Positions 16,223 through 24,674 of a stretch of 64,000 nt of DNA are shown here, piece after piece. The DNA is from Azomonas tarimensis (GTDB taxonomy: Bacteria; Pseudomonadota; Gammaproteobacteria; Pseudomonadales; Pseudomonadaceae), in NCBI RefSeq assembly GCF_042648805.1, contig NZ_JBHRXZ010000016.1:1-64000 (forward strand). The letters run 5' to 3'. The translations under genes and the position numbers were made by a program. The first letter of the stretch is position 1. Each line of letters begins with the position of its first letter. The notes under the pieces were generated by a model that did no database searches, was not told the origin of the DNA, and saw only the letters and a list, made by a program, of their open reading frames with translations.

Positions 16223-16796
16223 CCTGCAGGTAGATATCGAACCGGTAGGCCAGCTGCCCGTTCACTTCACACCGCTTGGCAATCAGGGTGTCGCGGCGAG
16301 GAACCCACTCGATCATGTTCAGCACCGGGTCGCTGCCGTTGGCTTCAACCTCGTCTTCGAAATAGATCCGCGTATGCAGGTGAATGTTGATGCCCCGGGC
16401 GAACAGCGACACGTTGATATGTGGCGCCATCGGTGCCCCGGCGCGGTTGTTCACCACGCCGGGCTTGACGGTCTTCAGCGTCCATTCGCCAGCATCGAAG
16501 GTGGTCGCGGTGCGGCCGAAGCTGTTGAACGGCTGCTCCAGGTCGTAGCGGGTGTGGTAGCGGCCTTCGCTGTCGGCCTGCCAGAACTCCAGGAACGAGT
16601 CGCGCACCAGATGGCCGCCGCCATCGTAGACGTTGCCGATCAGGATGATGTGCTCGCCCGGCGCATCGGGCTTGGCCATTTCGTTCCAGATTTCCTGGTC
16701 ACGGGGCGGGTTGCCGGCAGCGGCCAGTGCCAGGCCGATGTGTACGTAGGGGCCGGCGGTCTGGGAAGGGGTCTCCGGCAGCAGTTGAACAGGCAT
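16191..16796 (-). CDS. pcaG: Protocatechuate 3,4-dioxygenase alpha subunit
   Basis: The protein has 201 aa from the ATG at 16796 (MPVQLLPETPSQTAGPYVHIG). Family marks are LIGNVYDGGGHLVRDSFLEFWQAD, GRTATTFDAGEW and the APHINVSLFARGI strand. PcaG forms the heterodimer with PcaH that opens protocatechuate to 3-carboxy-cis,cis-muconate; the alpha subunit lacks the iron ligands. It begins 13 bp after pcaH. The next pca genes (B, C, D, IJ) are not in the window. Confidence 0.96.
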   Translation of the reverse strand: MPVQLLPETPSQTAGPYVHIGLALAAAGNPPRDQEIWNEMAKPDAPGEHIILIGNVYDGGGHLVRDSFLEFWQADSEGRYHTRYDLEQPFNSFGRTATTFDAGEWTLKTVKPGVVNNRAGAPMAPHINVSLFARGINIHLHTRIYFEDEVEANGSDPVLNMIEWVPRRDTLIAKRCEVNGQLAYRFDIYLQGESETVFFDF

Positions 16797-16809
16797 GGGG
16801 GTCTCCTTC

Positions 16810-17529
16810 TCAGCGGTTTTCAAAGTGGGTCTGGCGCTGGCCACGCAGCACGATGTCGAAGCGATAGGCCAGGCAGTCCATTGGATTGGCATTACCCATG
16901 TCCAGCCTGGCGACCAAGGTCTGGACCGCTTCGGGGTTGGCGATGGTCTTGACGATCGGGCACAGCGGGATCAACGGGTCGCCTTCGAAATACAGCTGGG
17001 TGATCAGGCGGGTCGAAATCGACGGGCCGCTGATGGAGAAGTGGATGTGCGCTGGCCGCCAGTCGTTCGGCCCGTTGCGCCACGGATAGGGGCCGGGCTT
17101 GATGGTGCGGAACATGTAGTTGCCGTCACGATCGGTCAGGGCGCGGCCCACGCCGCCAAAGTTCGGGTCCAGCGGCGCCACGTAACGATCGTTCTTGTGC
17201 CGGTAGCGGCCACCGGCGTTGGCCTGCCACATCTCCACCAGGGTATTGGGGATCGGCTTGCCGTACTGGTCCAGCACCCGGCCGGAAACGATGATCCGCT
17301 CGCCGATGGGCAGACCGCCGTTGTTGAAGTTCAGCAGCAGGTCGTTGTCATGCTCGCCGAATTTCAGGTGCGAGAAATCAGGGCCGGTGGTCTCGGAAAC
17401 CGACGCCGGAATGCTGATCAGCGCCTGACGGGGCGAGCGGGCGACCGAGGTCTTGTAGTCCGGCGTGAAGGCTTTCGGATGCCAGTTGCGGTCACGGGCG
17501 ACGAACAGGCTGGTGTCCAGATCGGACAT
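16810..17529 (-). CDS. pcaH: Protocatechuate 3,4-dioxygenase beta subunit
   Basis: The protein has 239 aa. The intradiol dioxygenase signature LVEMWQANAGGRYRHKND contains an iron Tyr, PGPYPWRNG another, and RPAHIHFSISG both iron His residues. PcaH carries the non-heme Fe(III) site for intradiol cleavage of protocatechuate, the product of PobA and QuiC1 encoded in this window. It is the first gene of pcaHG; a PcaQ-type site lies about 100 bp upstream. Confidence 0.97.
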   Translation of the reverse strand: MSDLDTSLFVARDRNWHPKAFTPDYKTSVARSPRQALISIPASVSETTGPDFSHLKFGEHDNDLLLNFNNGGLPIGERIIVSGRVLDQYGKPIPNTLVEMWQANAGGRYRHKNDRYVAPLDPNFGGVGRALTDRDGNYMFRTIKPGPYPWRNGPNDWRPAHIHFSISGPSISTRLITQLYFEGDPLIPLCPIVKTIANPEAVQTLVARLDMGNANPMDCLAYRFDIVLRGQRQTHFENR

Positions 17530-17631
17530 GACAGTGCTCCTTGTTGGATTTGAATGAGCGCGTGCGATGCAGGCAGGGCCGAGTGTGCGTCAGGGTGCCG
17601 CAGCTGGAAATTGAAAGGATAAGAGCCATCC

Positions 17632-17647
17632 ATAACCATATGGTTAT
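17632..17647. promoter_or_regulatory. PcaQ-type operator upstream of pcaH
   Basis: ATAACC-ATAT-GGTTAT is a perfect 16-bp palindrome, 103 bp before the pcaH start. It fits the ATAACC-N4-GGTTA form described for the LysR activator PcaQ. pcaQ itself is not identified in the window. Confidence 0.65.
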
Positions 17648-17734
17648 CAAGATGTGCGGCCAGCCGATGCATTGATCAACTTCGTTCTTCGCTCGGCCGG
17701 GCTCTTCTTTCCCAGAAACGCCACCCTGGGCCGC

Positions 17735-18505
17735 CTACCCCATCACTGGCTTCAATAATGCCTGGGCTTCGAACAGCGGCATCAGGTAACGCAAGCGCAT
17801 CTCCTCCAGGCTGACCCGTGAGGCGTGGGTTGTAAGCGAGAGTGTCGCGCGCAGCACGCCCGCGCGATCGTACAGCGGAACCGCGATCACCCGCATGCCC
17901 ACCTCGAACTCCTGATCCACCAGGGCAAAGCCTTGCTCGGCGATTTCCCGCAGTCTTTTCCGAACGGCGTCCGGGTCGGTGATCGTGTGAGGCGTCAGCT
18001 GAACGAGGTCTGTCCGGGCGAAATAGTCGGCCTGGGCCTGCTGGTCGAGCGAAGCGAGCCACAGCCGTCCGCTCGCCGTGCAGTACAAGGGTACCAGCGA
18101 GCCGGGACGGATCGACATCGAGGCGATATGGCTATAGCGGCTGCGGACGATGTGGACGATGTCGTCGCCGTCACGCACCCCCACCGAGACATGCTCGCCC
18201 GTATTGCGCGCCACCTGTTCCACGATCGGCCGCAGCATGCGCGGCAGTTGCGCCGAATCGACGTAAGCCTGGCCAATACGCAATGCCCGGGCAGTGAGCC
18301 AGTAATGGCGTCCATCGGTCTCGGCAAATCCTTCATGCACAAGGGTGAGCAGAAAACGCCGGGTCGCGCTGGGTGTCATGCCGGAAAGCCGGGCCGCCAG
18401 CGGCACGCTGAGCCGGGGGCGTTGTTCGTTGAACAGCTGCATCAGCGCCAGCCCCTTTTGCAGGCCGGCAATCAAGTCCCGGTCGTGAATGCGCGGTTCT
18501 TTCAT
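17735..18505 (-). CDS. IclR-family regulator of the PcaR/PcaU/PobR type
   Basis: The protein has 256 aa. It begins RDLIAGLQKGLALMQLFN, then AARLSGMTPSATRRFLLTLVH, the winged helix-turn-helix of the beta-ketoadipate IclR subgroup. The ligand domain shows EHVSVGVRDGDDIVHIVRS, a GSLVPLYCTASGR loop and a C-terminal FEVGMRVIAVPLYD. Such proteins sense beta-ketoadipate, protocatechuate or 4-hydroxybenzoate. Its own upstream region holds two CGATTATC boxes 20 bp apart, so autoregulation and control of the divergent aroE-like operon are likely. Which aromatic it senses cannot be read from the sequence. Confidence 0.88.
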   Translation of the reverse strand: MKEPRIHDRDLIAGLQKGLALMQLFNEQRPRLSVPLAARLSGMTPSATRRFLLTLVHEGFAETDGRHYWLTARALRIGQAYVDSAQLPRMLRPIVEQVARNTGEHVSVGVRDGDDIVHIVRSRYSHIASMSIRPGSLVPLYCTASGRLWLASLDQQAQADYFARTDLVQLTPHTITDPDAVRKRLREIAEQGFALVDQEFEVGMRVIAVPLYDRAGVLRATLSLTTHASRVSLEEMRLRYLMPLFEAQALLKPVMG

Positions 18506-18530
18506 GAAGATGTCCAGTTCGCCTCATAAA

Positions 18531-18560
18531 GCGATTATCGCAACAAGAAAGCGATTATCA
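18531..18560. promoter_or_regulatory. Two direct CGATTATC boxes between the IclR gene and the aroE-like operon
   Basis: GCGATTATCG (18531-18540) and GCGATTATCA (18551-18560) are spaced exactly 20 bp start to start, placing them on the same DNA face. They resemble half of the PcaR box (reverse complement GTGCGATTATCGAAC). They lie between two divergent genes. Confidence 0.6.
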
Positions 18561-18641
18561 ACAGATTCGCGCGCGTTTCGCTAGAGCCAGACGTGGACTG
18601 CTGCCATGCTCACCTGACAAGAACAACGCCAGGAAACCACC

Positions 18642-19451
18642 ATGATCCGAGGCTCGACCGAACTGGTAGCCATCGTAGGCTCCCCCATCGCCCAGGTGAA
18701 ATCGCCTGAGAACTTCAACGCCTGGTTTGGCCAGCAGAACCAGGACCGCGCCATGATTGCTATCGACCTGGCCCCCGACGCCCTGGAGGAATTCATTGCC
18801 ACCCTGCGAGGCTGGCGCAACCTGCGTGGTTGCGTGGTCACCGTGCCCTACAAGCAGCAGCTCGCCGAATGGCTCGAGCATCTCAGCCCACGTGCGGCCG
18901 CGTTGCATTCGGTAAATGTCATCCGGCGCGAGGCGGATGGCAGCCTGAGCGGAGACAACGTCGACGGTGAAGGATTTATCAAGGCTGCCGCGCGTCAGGG
19001 TTTTGTCCCAGGAGGGCGTACCGCGCTGGTGATCGGCTCGGGCGGTGTCGGCAGTGCCATCGCCTACTCCATGGCCGAAGCAGGAATCGCCCAACTGACG
19101 GTGGTGGACGCTTCCAGGCAGCGCGCCGATTCTCTGGCCGGGATTCTGCGCGACGACTTTCCAGGGTTATCGATAAGCACCCACTACGAAACCCTGGCGG
19201 GCTTCGACCTGGTGGTGAACGCCTCGCCGGTGGGCATGGGCGACAGCGAGGAGCTACCGCTGCCCCCGGCACAACTCGACACGCTGTCGCCCGCCACGCT
19301 GGTGGCTGACGTGGTCACCCGACCCGAGATAACCCCTTTGCTCGCAGCTGCCCGCAGGCGCGGTTGCCGCATCCAGACCGGTGCCGAGATGGCCATCGCT
19401 CAGCTCGGCAACCTCGGCGCCTATCTCGGCGTCACCCCTTTGGACATTTGA
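18642..19451 (+). CDS. Shikimate dehydrogenase-like (AroE family) oxidoreductase
   Basis: The protein has 269 aa. The N-terminal substrate domain has IVGSPIAQVKSPENFN in place of the usual SxSxSP motif, and CVVTVPYKQQL carries the catalytic Lys. The NAD(P) domain has VIGSGGVGSAIAYS, then VVNASPVGMGDSE and GAEMAIAQLG. AroE-family enzymes oxidise or reduce shikimate/quinate-like ring alcohols. This copy begins a catabolic operon with a NIPSNAP protein and a flavoprotein dehydrogenase, so it probably oxidises a ring hydroxyl to a ketone. ACAAGAACAACG, an Hfq/Crc-like motif, lies before the ribosome site. Confidence 0.85.
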   Translation: MIRGSTELVAIVGSPIAQVKSPENFNAWFGQQNQDRAMIAIDLAPDALEEFIATLRGWRNLRGCVVTVPYKQQLAEWLEHLSPRAAALHSVNVIRREADGSLSGDNVDGEGFIKAAARQGFVPGGRTALVIGSGGVGSAIAYSMAEAGIAQLTVVDASRQRADSLAGILRDDFPGLSISTHYETLAGFDLVVNASPVGMGDSEELPLPPAQLDTLSPATLVADVVTRPEITPLLAAARRRGCRIQTGAEMAIAQLGNLGAYLGVTPLDI

Positions 19452-19461
19452 GGAGCCTCTC

Positions 19462-19782
19462 ATGTACTACGAACTTCGCACCTACACCATCAAGCCCACC
19501 CGGCTCGCCGACTGGCTGGCGCTCTACCAGAGCGATGCGCTCGCCGTGCAGACCGAGCACCTGGGCGAACTGGTGGGATTTTTCACCACGGAATTCGGCG
19601 AGGCCAATCAGGTGGTGCACATCTGGGCCTACCAAAGCCTCGATGACCGCGCGGCGCGGCGCGCACGCATGAGTGCCGACCCGCGCTGGGCAGCATTCTC
19701 GCGAAAGAACAGAGAGCTCGATGCTGTGGTGCGGCTGGAATCGCGCCTGATGAGGCCGACCGGCTTCTCTCCACTGCAATGA
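19462..19782 (+). CDS. NIPSNAP family protein
   Basis: The protein has 106 aa and opens YYELRTYTIKPTRLADWLALY, the classic NIPSNAP start, followed by GELVGFFTTEFGEANQVVHIWAY and RRARMSADPRW. The fold is a dimeric ferredoxin-like barrel as in ABM proteins. Function is unknown; such genes often sit in aromatic or terpene catabolic operons. It is 10 bp after the aroE-like gene and 13 bp before the flavoprotein gene, so all three should be co-translated. Confidence 0.85.
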   Translation: MYYELRTYTIKPTRLADWLALYQSDALAVQTEHLGELVGFFTTEFGEANQVVHIWAYQSLDDRAARRARMSADPRWAAFSRKNRELDAVVRLESRLMRPTGFSPLQ

Positions 19783-19795
19783 TCGGGAGGTCGGC

Positions 19796-21478
19796 ATGGA
19801 CAGCACGGCACTGGACTGCGATGTTCTGGTCATCGGCTCCGGCGCAGCCGGCCTTGCCACAGCGGTGACCGCCGCACACCACGGACTGCAGGTGATCGTG
19901 GCGGAAAAGGCCGAGGTGCTGGGCGGCACCAGCGCCTGGTCCGGCGGCTGGATGTGGATTCCACGGAATCCACTGGCCGTTGAAGAAGGCTTTGTGGAGG
20001 AAGCGGGCGCGGCTGAACGCTATCTATGCGCCGAGCTGGGACGGGACAGGCTGGATGCCAGGCAACTCGCCTATCTGCACCACGGCCCCAGGATGGTCGA
20101 CTTTTTCCGCCGGCATACCCGGGTTCAGTTCTTTTCCGGCAGCCGAATGCCGGACATGCGTGAGTCACCAGGTTTCGCCCCGGGCGGTCGCTCTCTGTGT
20201 GCGCGACCGTTCGACGGGCGTGCACTGGGGGACTGGATACACAAGCTGCGTCCTCCGCTCGATCTTATCAGCCTCGGTGGCATGGGCATCGCAGGCGGCG
20301 CCGATCTCACTCACTTCCTCAACGCCACCCGGAGGCCCCGCTCTGCAGTACATGCCGCCACGCGGCTGTACCGCCATGGGCGCGACCGGCTTCTGCGCGG
20401 ACGTGGTCTGCACCTGGTCAACGGCAACGCGCTGGTGGCCCGGCTGTTGCGTAGCGCGCTGGATGCCGGCGTGACCCTGTTGACCGAACACGCAGCCATT
20501 GAACTGACCCGCTACGCAAACTCGGTCACCGGGGCGTGGCTGCAGCACCACGGCCGGCCGCTACAGGTGGTCGCCCGGCGGGGCGTGGTGCTCGCCTGTG
20601 GCGGCTATCCGCACGACAGGACACGCCTTGCGGAATTGGGCCAGCAACACCACTCGGCCGCGCCCGAGAGCAACAGCGGCGACGGCCTGCGTCTTGGCGA
20701 AGCCGTGGGTGCGCAGTTAGCCACGGATCTGGCGCAGCCCGCTGCCTGGGTGCCGGTCTCGCTGATGCCCAGGCGCGATGGCAGCACAGGCGCTTTCCCG
20801 CATCTGATGGAGCGCGCCAAGCCCGGCTTCATCGCGGTGCGCTCCGACGGTCGCCGCTTCACCAACGAAGCCGACTGTTATCACGATTTCATGCAGGATC
20901 TTTTCGCCTCGACGCCGGAAGGCGAGCAGCCCCACGCCTGGCTGATCGCCGAGGCGCCTGCACAGCGGCGCTACGGGCTCGGTGCGGCGCGCCCCTTCCC
21001 CTTTCCGTTGCGCCGGTTTCTGCGCACGGGCTATCTCCAGTGCGGCGCCACGCTGGCCGAGCTGGCCAAGCGCTGCGGAATCGATGCGCTACAGCTGCAA
21101 CGCACCGTCGCCGAATTCAACCAGCACGCGCTCGTCGGAGAGGACCCGCTTTTCGGGCGCGGCGGCTCCGCCTATAACCGGGCCCAGGGGGAACCGCTGC
21201 ATGGCCCGAACCCTTCACTTGGTCCGCTCACCCGCGGCCCCTTCTTTGCGGTGCGATTGCTGCCGGGTAGCCTGGGCACCTTCGCGGGCCTGCGCACAGA
21301 TGCAAACGCACGGGTAATCGACCAGGGCAACCAACCCATCGCCGGATTGTTTGCAGTCGGCAACGACATGGCCAGCGTGATGGATGGCCATTACCCCAGC
21401 GGCGGCATCACTCTTGGTCCGGGCATGACGTTCGGCTACCTGGCCGGTCTGGCGCTGGCCGAACGCGAGCGGGCGTAG
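19796..21478 (+). CDS. FAD-dependent dehydrogenase, 3-ketosteroid dehydrogenase/fumarate reductase-like (paralogue 1)
   Basis: The protein has 560 aa. N-terminal CDVLVIGSGAAGLATAV is the FAD Rossmann motif, GGTSAWSGGWMWIP is the flavoprotein-subunit signature, and GRRFTNEADCYHDF the substrate-domain part. Near the C-terminus, FAVGNDMASVMDGHYPSGGITLGPG closes the FAD site. The family desaturates C-C bonds next to a ring ketone (KstD) or reduces fumarate-like bonds. Without a steroid cluster and next to an AroE-like enzyme, it may desaturate a cyclohexanone-type acid. It closely resembles the protein at 37823-39565. Confidence 0.85.
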   Translation: MDSTALDCDVLVIGSGAAGLATAVTAAHHGLQVIVAEKAEVLGGTSAWSGGWMWIPRNPLAVEEGFVEEAGAAERYLCAELGRDRLDARQLAYLHHGPRMVDFFRRHTRVQFFSGSRMPDMRESPGFAPGGRSLCARPFDGRALGDWIHKLRPPLDLISLGGMGIAGGADLTHFLNATRRPRSAVHAATRLYRHGRDRLLRGRGLHLVNGNALVARLLRSALDAGVTLLTEHAAIELTRYANSVTGAWLQHHGRPLQVVARRGVVLACGGYPHDRTRLAELGQQHHSAAPESNSGDGLRLGEAVGAQLATDLAQPAAWVPVSLMPRRDGSTGAFPHLMERAKPGFIAVRSDGRRFTNEADCYHDFMQDLFASTPEGEQPHAWLIAEAPAQRRYGLGAARPFPFPLRRFLRTGYLQCGATLAELAKRCGIDALQLQRTVAEFNQHALVGEDPLFGRGGSAYNRAQGEPLHGPNPSLGPLTRGPFFAVRLLPGSLGTFAGLRTDANARVIDQGNQPIAGLFAVGNDMASVMDGHYPSGGITLGPGMTFGYLAGLALAERERA

Positions 21479-21575
21479 TCTGCAAGCGCCGCTGAACGCC
21501 CCTCGCTCGGGTGCATCCGCTTCGTGATCCTGAAAAGCATGGCCCTGCCCTGTGCAGGATCGAATCATCGCTCGT

Positions 21576-21609
21576 CCCGGCTCACCTGCGGCCTGGCAGG
21601 CGAGCCGGG
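21576..21609. terminator. Long hairpin between convergent genes
   Basis: CCCGGCTC-A-CCTGC and GCAGG-C-GAGCCGGG pair over 13 bp with one A/C mismatch and a 6-nt loop. It lies between the flavoprotein gene and the orphan tctC, which converge. No T run is present, so factor-independent termination is uncertain. Confidence 0.5.
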
Positions 21610-21631
21610 GCTCAATTGGACTCTGTTGCGA

Positions 21632-22627
21632 TCAAGGCTCTGCGATCCCCAGTTCTTCCGGAGAGCGCTGTGCAGCCCCTGCCCGATAGATCGACCAGGC
21701 TGTCACCGATTGCCAGCGGTTCAGGTAGGCACTCGCTTCCTCGCCGCTGAGGTTGAGCGGCCGGGCGCCAAAGCCGGCCAACGCCTGCTGGAATTCGGGC
21801 GACGCGGCAGCCTGCCGATAGGCGTCTTCCAGGGTCCGCTTGATCGCCTCGGGGGTGTCCTTGCGCACGAACACTCCCCAGAAAGTGCCCCAGGGCATGA
21901 AGGGCCGCATTTCCGGGATGCTTTCGGTGATGGCCGGCACCTCCGGGAGTTCTGGATGGCGTTCATCACTGAGCACCGCCAGGGCGCGAAGACGACCGGC
22001 CTGGATCTGCGACTTGGTCGGGCCGAGGCTGAGCGGCATGAAGTCGATATGATTGCCCATGAGTGCCGTGATGCCAGGCCCGTCCCCGCCAAAGGTCACC
22101 TCGCGTACCTTGAGTTCACGCACAGAGTTGACCATGGAGTGCACGGTGGCTGGTGCTCCGCCTACCCCGACCGTGCCCATGCGCAGCTGCCCCGGGTTGG
22201 CTCCAGCGTGGTCCAGCAACGCCTGCATGCTGTCGAAGGGGCTGTCCGGATGGACCGCAATGACCACTACGCTCTGGCCCAGAATGCTCACCGGATGCAG
22301 CACCCGGTAATCGAACTCGGCCAATCCGAGCAGGGGGTAAAGCTGGGGGTTCTCGGCGCCGTAAAGCATGGTGTAGCCATCGGCCCGCTGGCGCAGAACG
22401 TAGTCGGTGCCAATCAGACCGGTGCCTCCCGGGCGATTGCTCAGTACCAGACGACTCCCCAGGATTTTCTCGACATGCGGCGTGATTGCCCGAGCCACGC
22501 CGTCGGTGGCTCCCCCGGCACCCCAGGGCACCACTGCCTGGATATTGCGCTCCGGATATGCCGCGAGTGTCTGTGCGCCATAAAGGGCACCTGCCACCAG
22601 CGTACCGGCCAGCCATTTGTTGGTCAT
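21632..22627 (-). CDS. Tripartite tricarboxylate transporter substrate-binding protein (TctC/Bug), orphan copy
   Basis: The protein has 331 aa with a signal peptide ending near AQTLAAYPE. The Bug-family opening RNIQAVVPWGAGGATDGVAR and the ligand loop NRPGGTGLIGTDYV are present, as is GDGPGITALMGNHIDFMPL. It is clearly similar to the TctC at 35290 over the whole length. No tctA or tctB is adjacent; it is divergent from a flavoprotein gene. It may feed a second ligand into the TctAB permease at 33.3-35.3 kb. A CAAACAACAACAAG motif precedes its ribosome site. Confidence 0.88.
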   Translation of the reverse strand: MTNKWLAGTLVAGALYGAQTLAAYPERNIQAVVPWGAGGATDGVARAITPHVEKILGSRLVLSNRPGGTGLIGTDYVLRQRADGYTMLYGAENPQLYPLLGLAEFDYRVLHPVSILGQSVVVIAVHPDSPFDSMQALLDHAGANPGQLRMGTVGVGGAPATVHSMVNSVRELKVREVTFGGDGPGITALMGNHIDFMPLSLGPTKSQIQAGRLRALAVLSDERHPELPEVPAITESIPEMRPFMPWGTFWGVFVRKDTPEAIKRTLEDAYRQAAASPEFQQALAGFGARPLNLSGEEASAYLNRWQSVTAWSIYRAGAAQRSPEELGIAEP

Positions 22628-22640
22628 GCCTACCTCCAGT

Positions 22641-22654
22641 CTTGTTGTTGTTTG
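22641..22654 (-). promoter_or_regulatory. Hfq/Crc-type A-rich motif before orphan tctC
   Basis: On the - strand CAAACAACAACAAG precedes the GGAGG of tctC. It fits the AANAANAA catabolite-repression motif bound by Hfq with Crc. Confidence 0.55.
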
Positions 22655-22742
22655 TCCTCATGACCGTACCGTCGTCGCCAGCTGTCATGCCTGCGGTCTG
22701 TATCGAGCCATGCCATTTCATGGTTGCACAAATTTCAATAAA

Positions 22743-22757
22743 TGGAATACCGTTCCA
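22743..22757. promoter_or_regulatory. IclR-like operator between tctC and flavoprotein paralogue 3
   Basis: TGGAATACCGTTCCA is a 15-bp dyad; the core GGAAT-ACC-GTTCC differs by one base from the GGAAC-N3-GTTCC sites at 31901 and 37786. It lies midway between divergent genes. Confidence 0.6.
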
Positions 22758-22865
22758 ATAACAAATCAGAACAAGATTCTGATTTCCGCCGGGCGGCTTC
22801 TCTCCGGTCAAGTGTCGTTATCGGGGCAGCCTGCGCAGACGTCCCCGGACATCGTCTTTCTCTCC

Positions 22866-22877
22866 AACAACAACAAG
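22866..22877 (+). promoter_or_regulatory. Hfq/Crc-type A-rich motif before flavoprotein paralogue 3
   Basis: AACAACAACAAG lies 12 nt before the ATG at 22889 and overlaps the ribosome site region (AAGGGA). It fits AANAANAA. Confidence 0.55.
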
Positions 22878-22888
22878 GGAAACAGCCC

Positions 22889-24649
22889 ATGCACCAGACC
22901 TTGCAGGATTTCCAGCCGGATCAAACATTTGACATTGTGGTGGTCGGTGCCGGGGGGGCGGGCATGTCAGCCGCGTTGTTCGCAGCCCTGCGCGGCGCCA
23001 AGGTGCTGCTGTTGGAAAGCACCGAGTATGTGGGCGGCACCACCGCATTTTCCGCAGGCACCACCTGGATACCCAACAGTCAGCACGCCAGCAGCGTCGC
23101 GCCGGGTGGTGACAGCCTGGACAAGGCGCGCGGCTTTCTCGACCGTTCGGTGGGGGACTGCTCAGCGCAGGCGTTGCGTGAAACCTTTCTGCACGCCGGA
23201 CCCCAAGCGGTCGCCGAGATCGAAGCACATTCGTCCGTGAAATACCGAGCTCGCCCGTTCCACCCGGACTACCTTTCGGAGCTGGAAGGCTCGACGCTTT
23301 GCGGGCGCGCGCTGGAGCCGCTGCCTTTCGATGGGCGGCTGCTGGGCAAACGCTTCGCGCTGGTCCGCCCGCCGATTCCCGAATTCACCGTGCTGGGCGG
23401 GATGATGGTGGATCGCGACGACGTCGCGCACCTGCTTGGCCTGACCAGAAAATGGGCGTCCTTCAAGTATTCTTGCAGCCTCCTCGCCCGCCACCTCCGC
23501 GATCGCCTTCGCCATCCCCGTGGTACCCGTCTGGTAATGGGCAATGCATTGGTGGCGCGGTTGCTGCATTCGCTGGATCAGCGCGAAGTCCCGATCCTGA
23601 CCAGCGCCACGCTGGAGCGCATCGAGCGAGACGGCGGACGAGTCTGCGCCATCGAAGTCAGTCAGGCTGGAGTGCGGCGGCGCCTGCGCATCGAGGGCGG
23701 GCTGATCCTGGCAGGCGGCGGCTTCAATCGGCATCCCGAGCGCCGTCGGAAGCTGCTCGGTGAGATCGACCCTGGCTGGTGCCCGGCAGCGCCAGGCCAT
23801 ACCGGCGCGGCCCATGACTTGGCGGAAGCCGTCGGCGCGCGCTACGGGGAAAGCGGGCTGAGCAATGCCTTCTGGGCGCCCGTGTCGATCCGCAAGAGGC
23901 CTGACGGCAGCCAGGCGGTGTTTCCCCACTTCATCATGGATCGCGGCAAGCCCGGGGTAATCACCGTCGACTGGCGTGGCCGACGCTTTCTCAACGAGTC
24001 CACCTCCTATCATCTGTTCGGCCTTGGCATGCAGGCGGCGCATCGACAGGCGCCTGCGATCCCGGCGTTCCTCATCACCGATGCGGTGGGTCTGCGCAAG
24101 TACGGCCTTGGCATGGTGCGCCCGGGAGGCAGGGGCCTGAAGCCCTTCCTCCAGGATGGTTACCTCACCGCAGCCGCGACGCCTGGTGAACTGGCGAGCA
24201 AGCTGGGAATAGACCCGGCGGGTCTGGAGGACAGCCTGGCAAAGATGAACCGTTATGCCCGCGAGGGTCACGACCCAGAGTTCGGGCGTGGCAGCACCGA
24301 CTACCAGCGCGCCAATGGCGACGCGACCAACCCGTTACCCAATCCCAACCTGGGTCCCATCGACAGCGCGCCCTTCTACGCCGTACGGCTCTACCCGGGC
24401 GACATTGGCGCTGCTACTGGCTTTGCCACCAACACCGAAGCTCAGGTACTTGACGCGGCCGGCGTGCCAATCGCCGGGCTGTACGCGGTGGGCAACGACA
24501 TGCATTCCATCATGGGCGGCAGTTATCCCGGACCGGGCATCACGCTGGGGCCCGGCCTGGCTTTTGCCTGGGTTGCCGCAGGACATGCCGTGGCGGCTTC
24601 CAGTACGAACCGCCAACACAGACCGACCACCCAGCGCGCCAGCGTCTGA
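22889..24649 (+). CDS. FAD-dependent dehydrogenase, 3-ketosteroid-delta1-dehydrogenase-like (paralogue 3)
   Basis: The protein has 586 aa from the ATG at 22889. FDIVVVGAGGAGMSAALFA is the FAD motif and GGTTAFSAGTTWIPN the family signature. The C-terminal GNDMHSIMGGSYPGPGITLG keeps the Tyr and Gly of the KstD motif YPGPG, while paralogues 1 and 2 have YPSGG. It is therefore the most KstD-like of the three. KstD enzymes remove trans-axial hydrogens next to a ring ketone. The next gene, 25 bp on, is a TIM-barrel isomerase-like protein. No steroid genes are nearby, so a smaller hydroaromatic ketone is the likelier substrate. Confidence 0.85.
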   Translation: MHQTLQDFQPDQTFDIVVVGAGGAGMSAALFAALRGAKVLLLESTEYVGGTTAFSAGTTWIPNSQHASSVAPGGDSLDKARGFLDRSVGDCSAQALRETFLHAGPQAVAEIEAHSSVKYRARPFHPDYLSELEGSTLCGRALEPLPFDGRLLGKRFALVRPPIPEFTVLGGMMVDRDDVAHLLGLTRKWASFKYSCSLLARHLRDRLRHPRGTRLVMGNALVARLLHSLDQREVPILTSATLERIERDGGRVCAIEVSQAGVRRRLRIEGGLILAGGGFNRHPERRRKLLGEIDPGWCPAAPGHTGAAHDLAEAVGARYGESGLSNAFWAPVSIRKRPDGSQAVFPHFIMDRGKPGVITVDWRGRRFLNESTSYHLFGLGMQAAHRQAPAIPAFLITDAVGLRKYGLGMVRPGGRGLKPFLQDGYLTAAATPGELASKLGIDPAGLEDSLAKMNRYAREGHDPEFGRGSTDYQRANGDATNPLPNPNLGPIDSAPFYAVRLYPGDIGAATGFATNTEAQVLDAAGVPIAGLYAVGNDMHSIMGGSYPGPGITLGPGLAFAWVAAGHAVAASSTNRQHRPTTQRASV

Positions 24650-24674
24650 TCCACACGCATACAGGTATTTCGTC

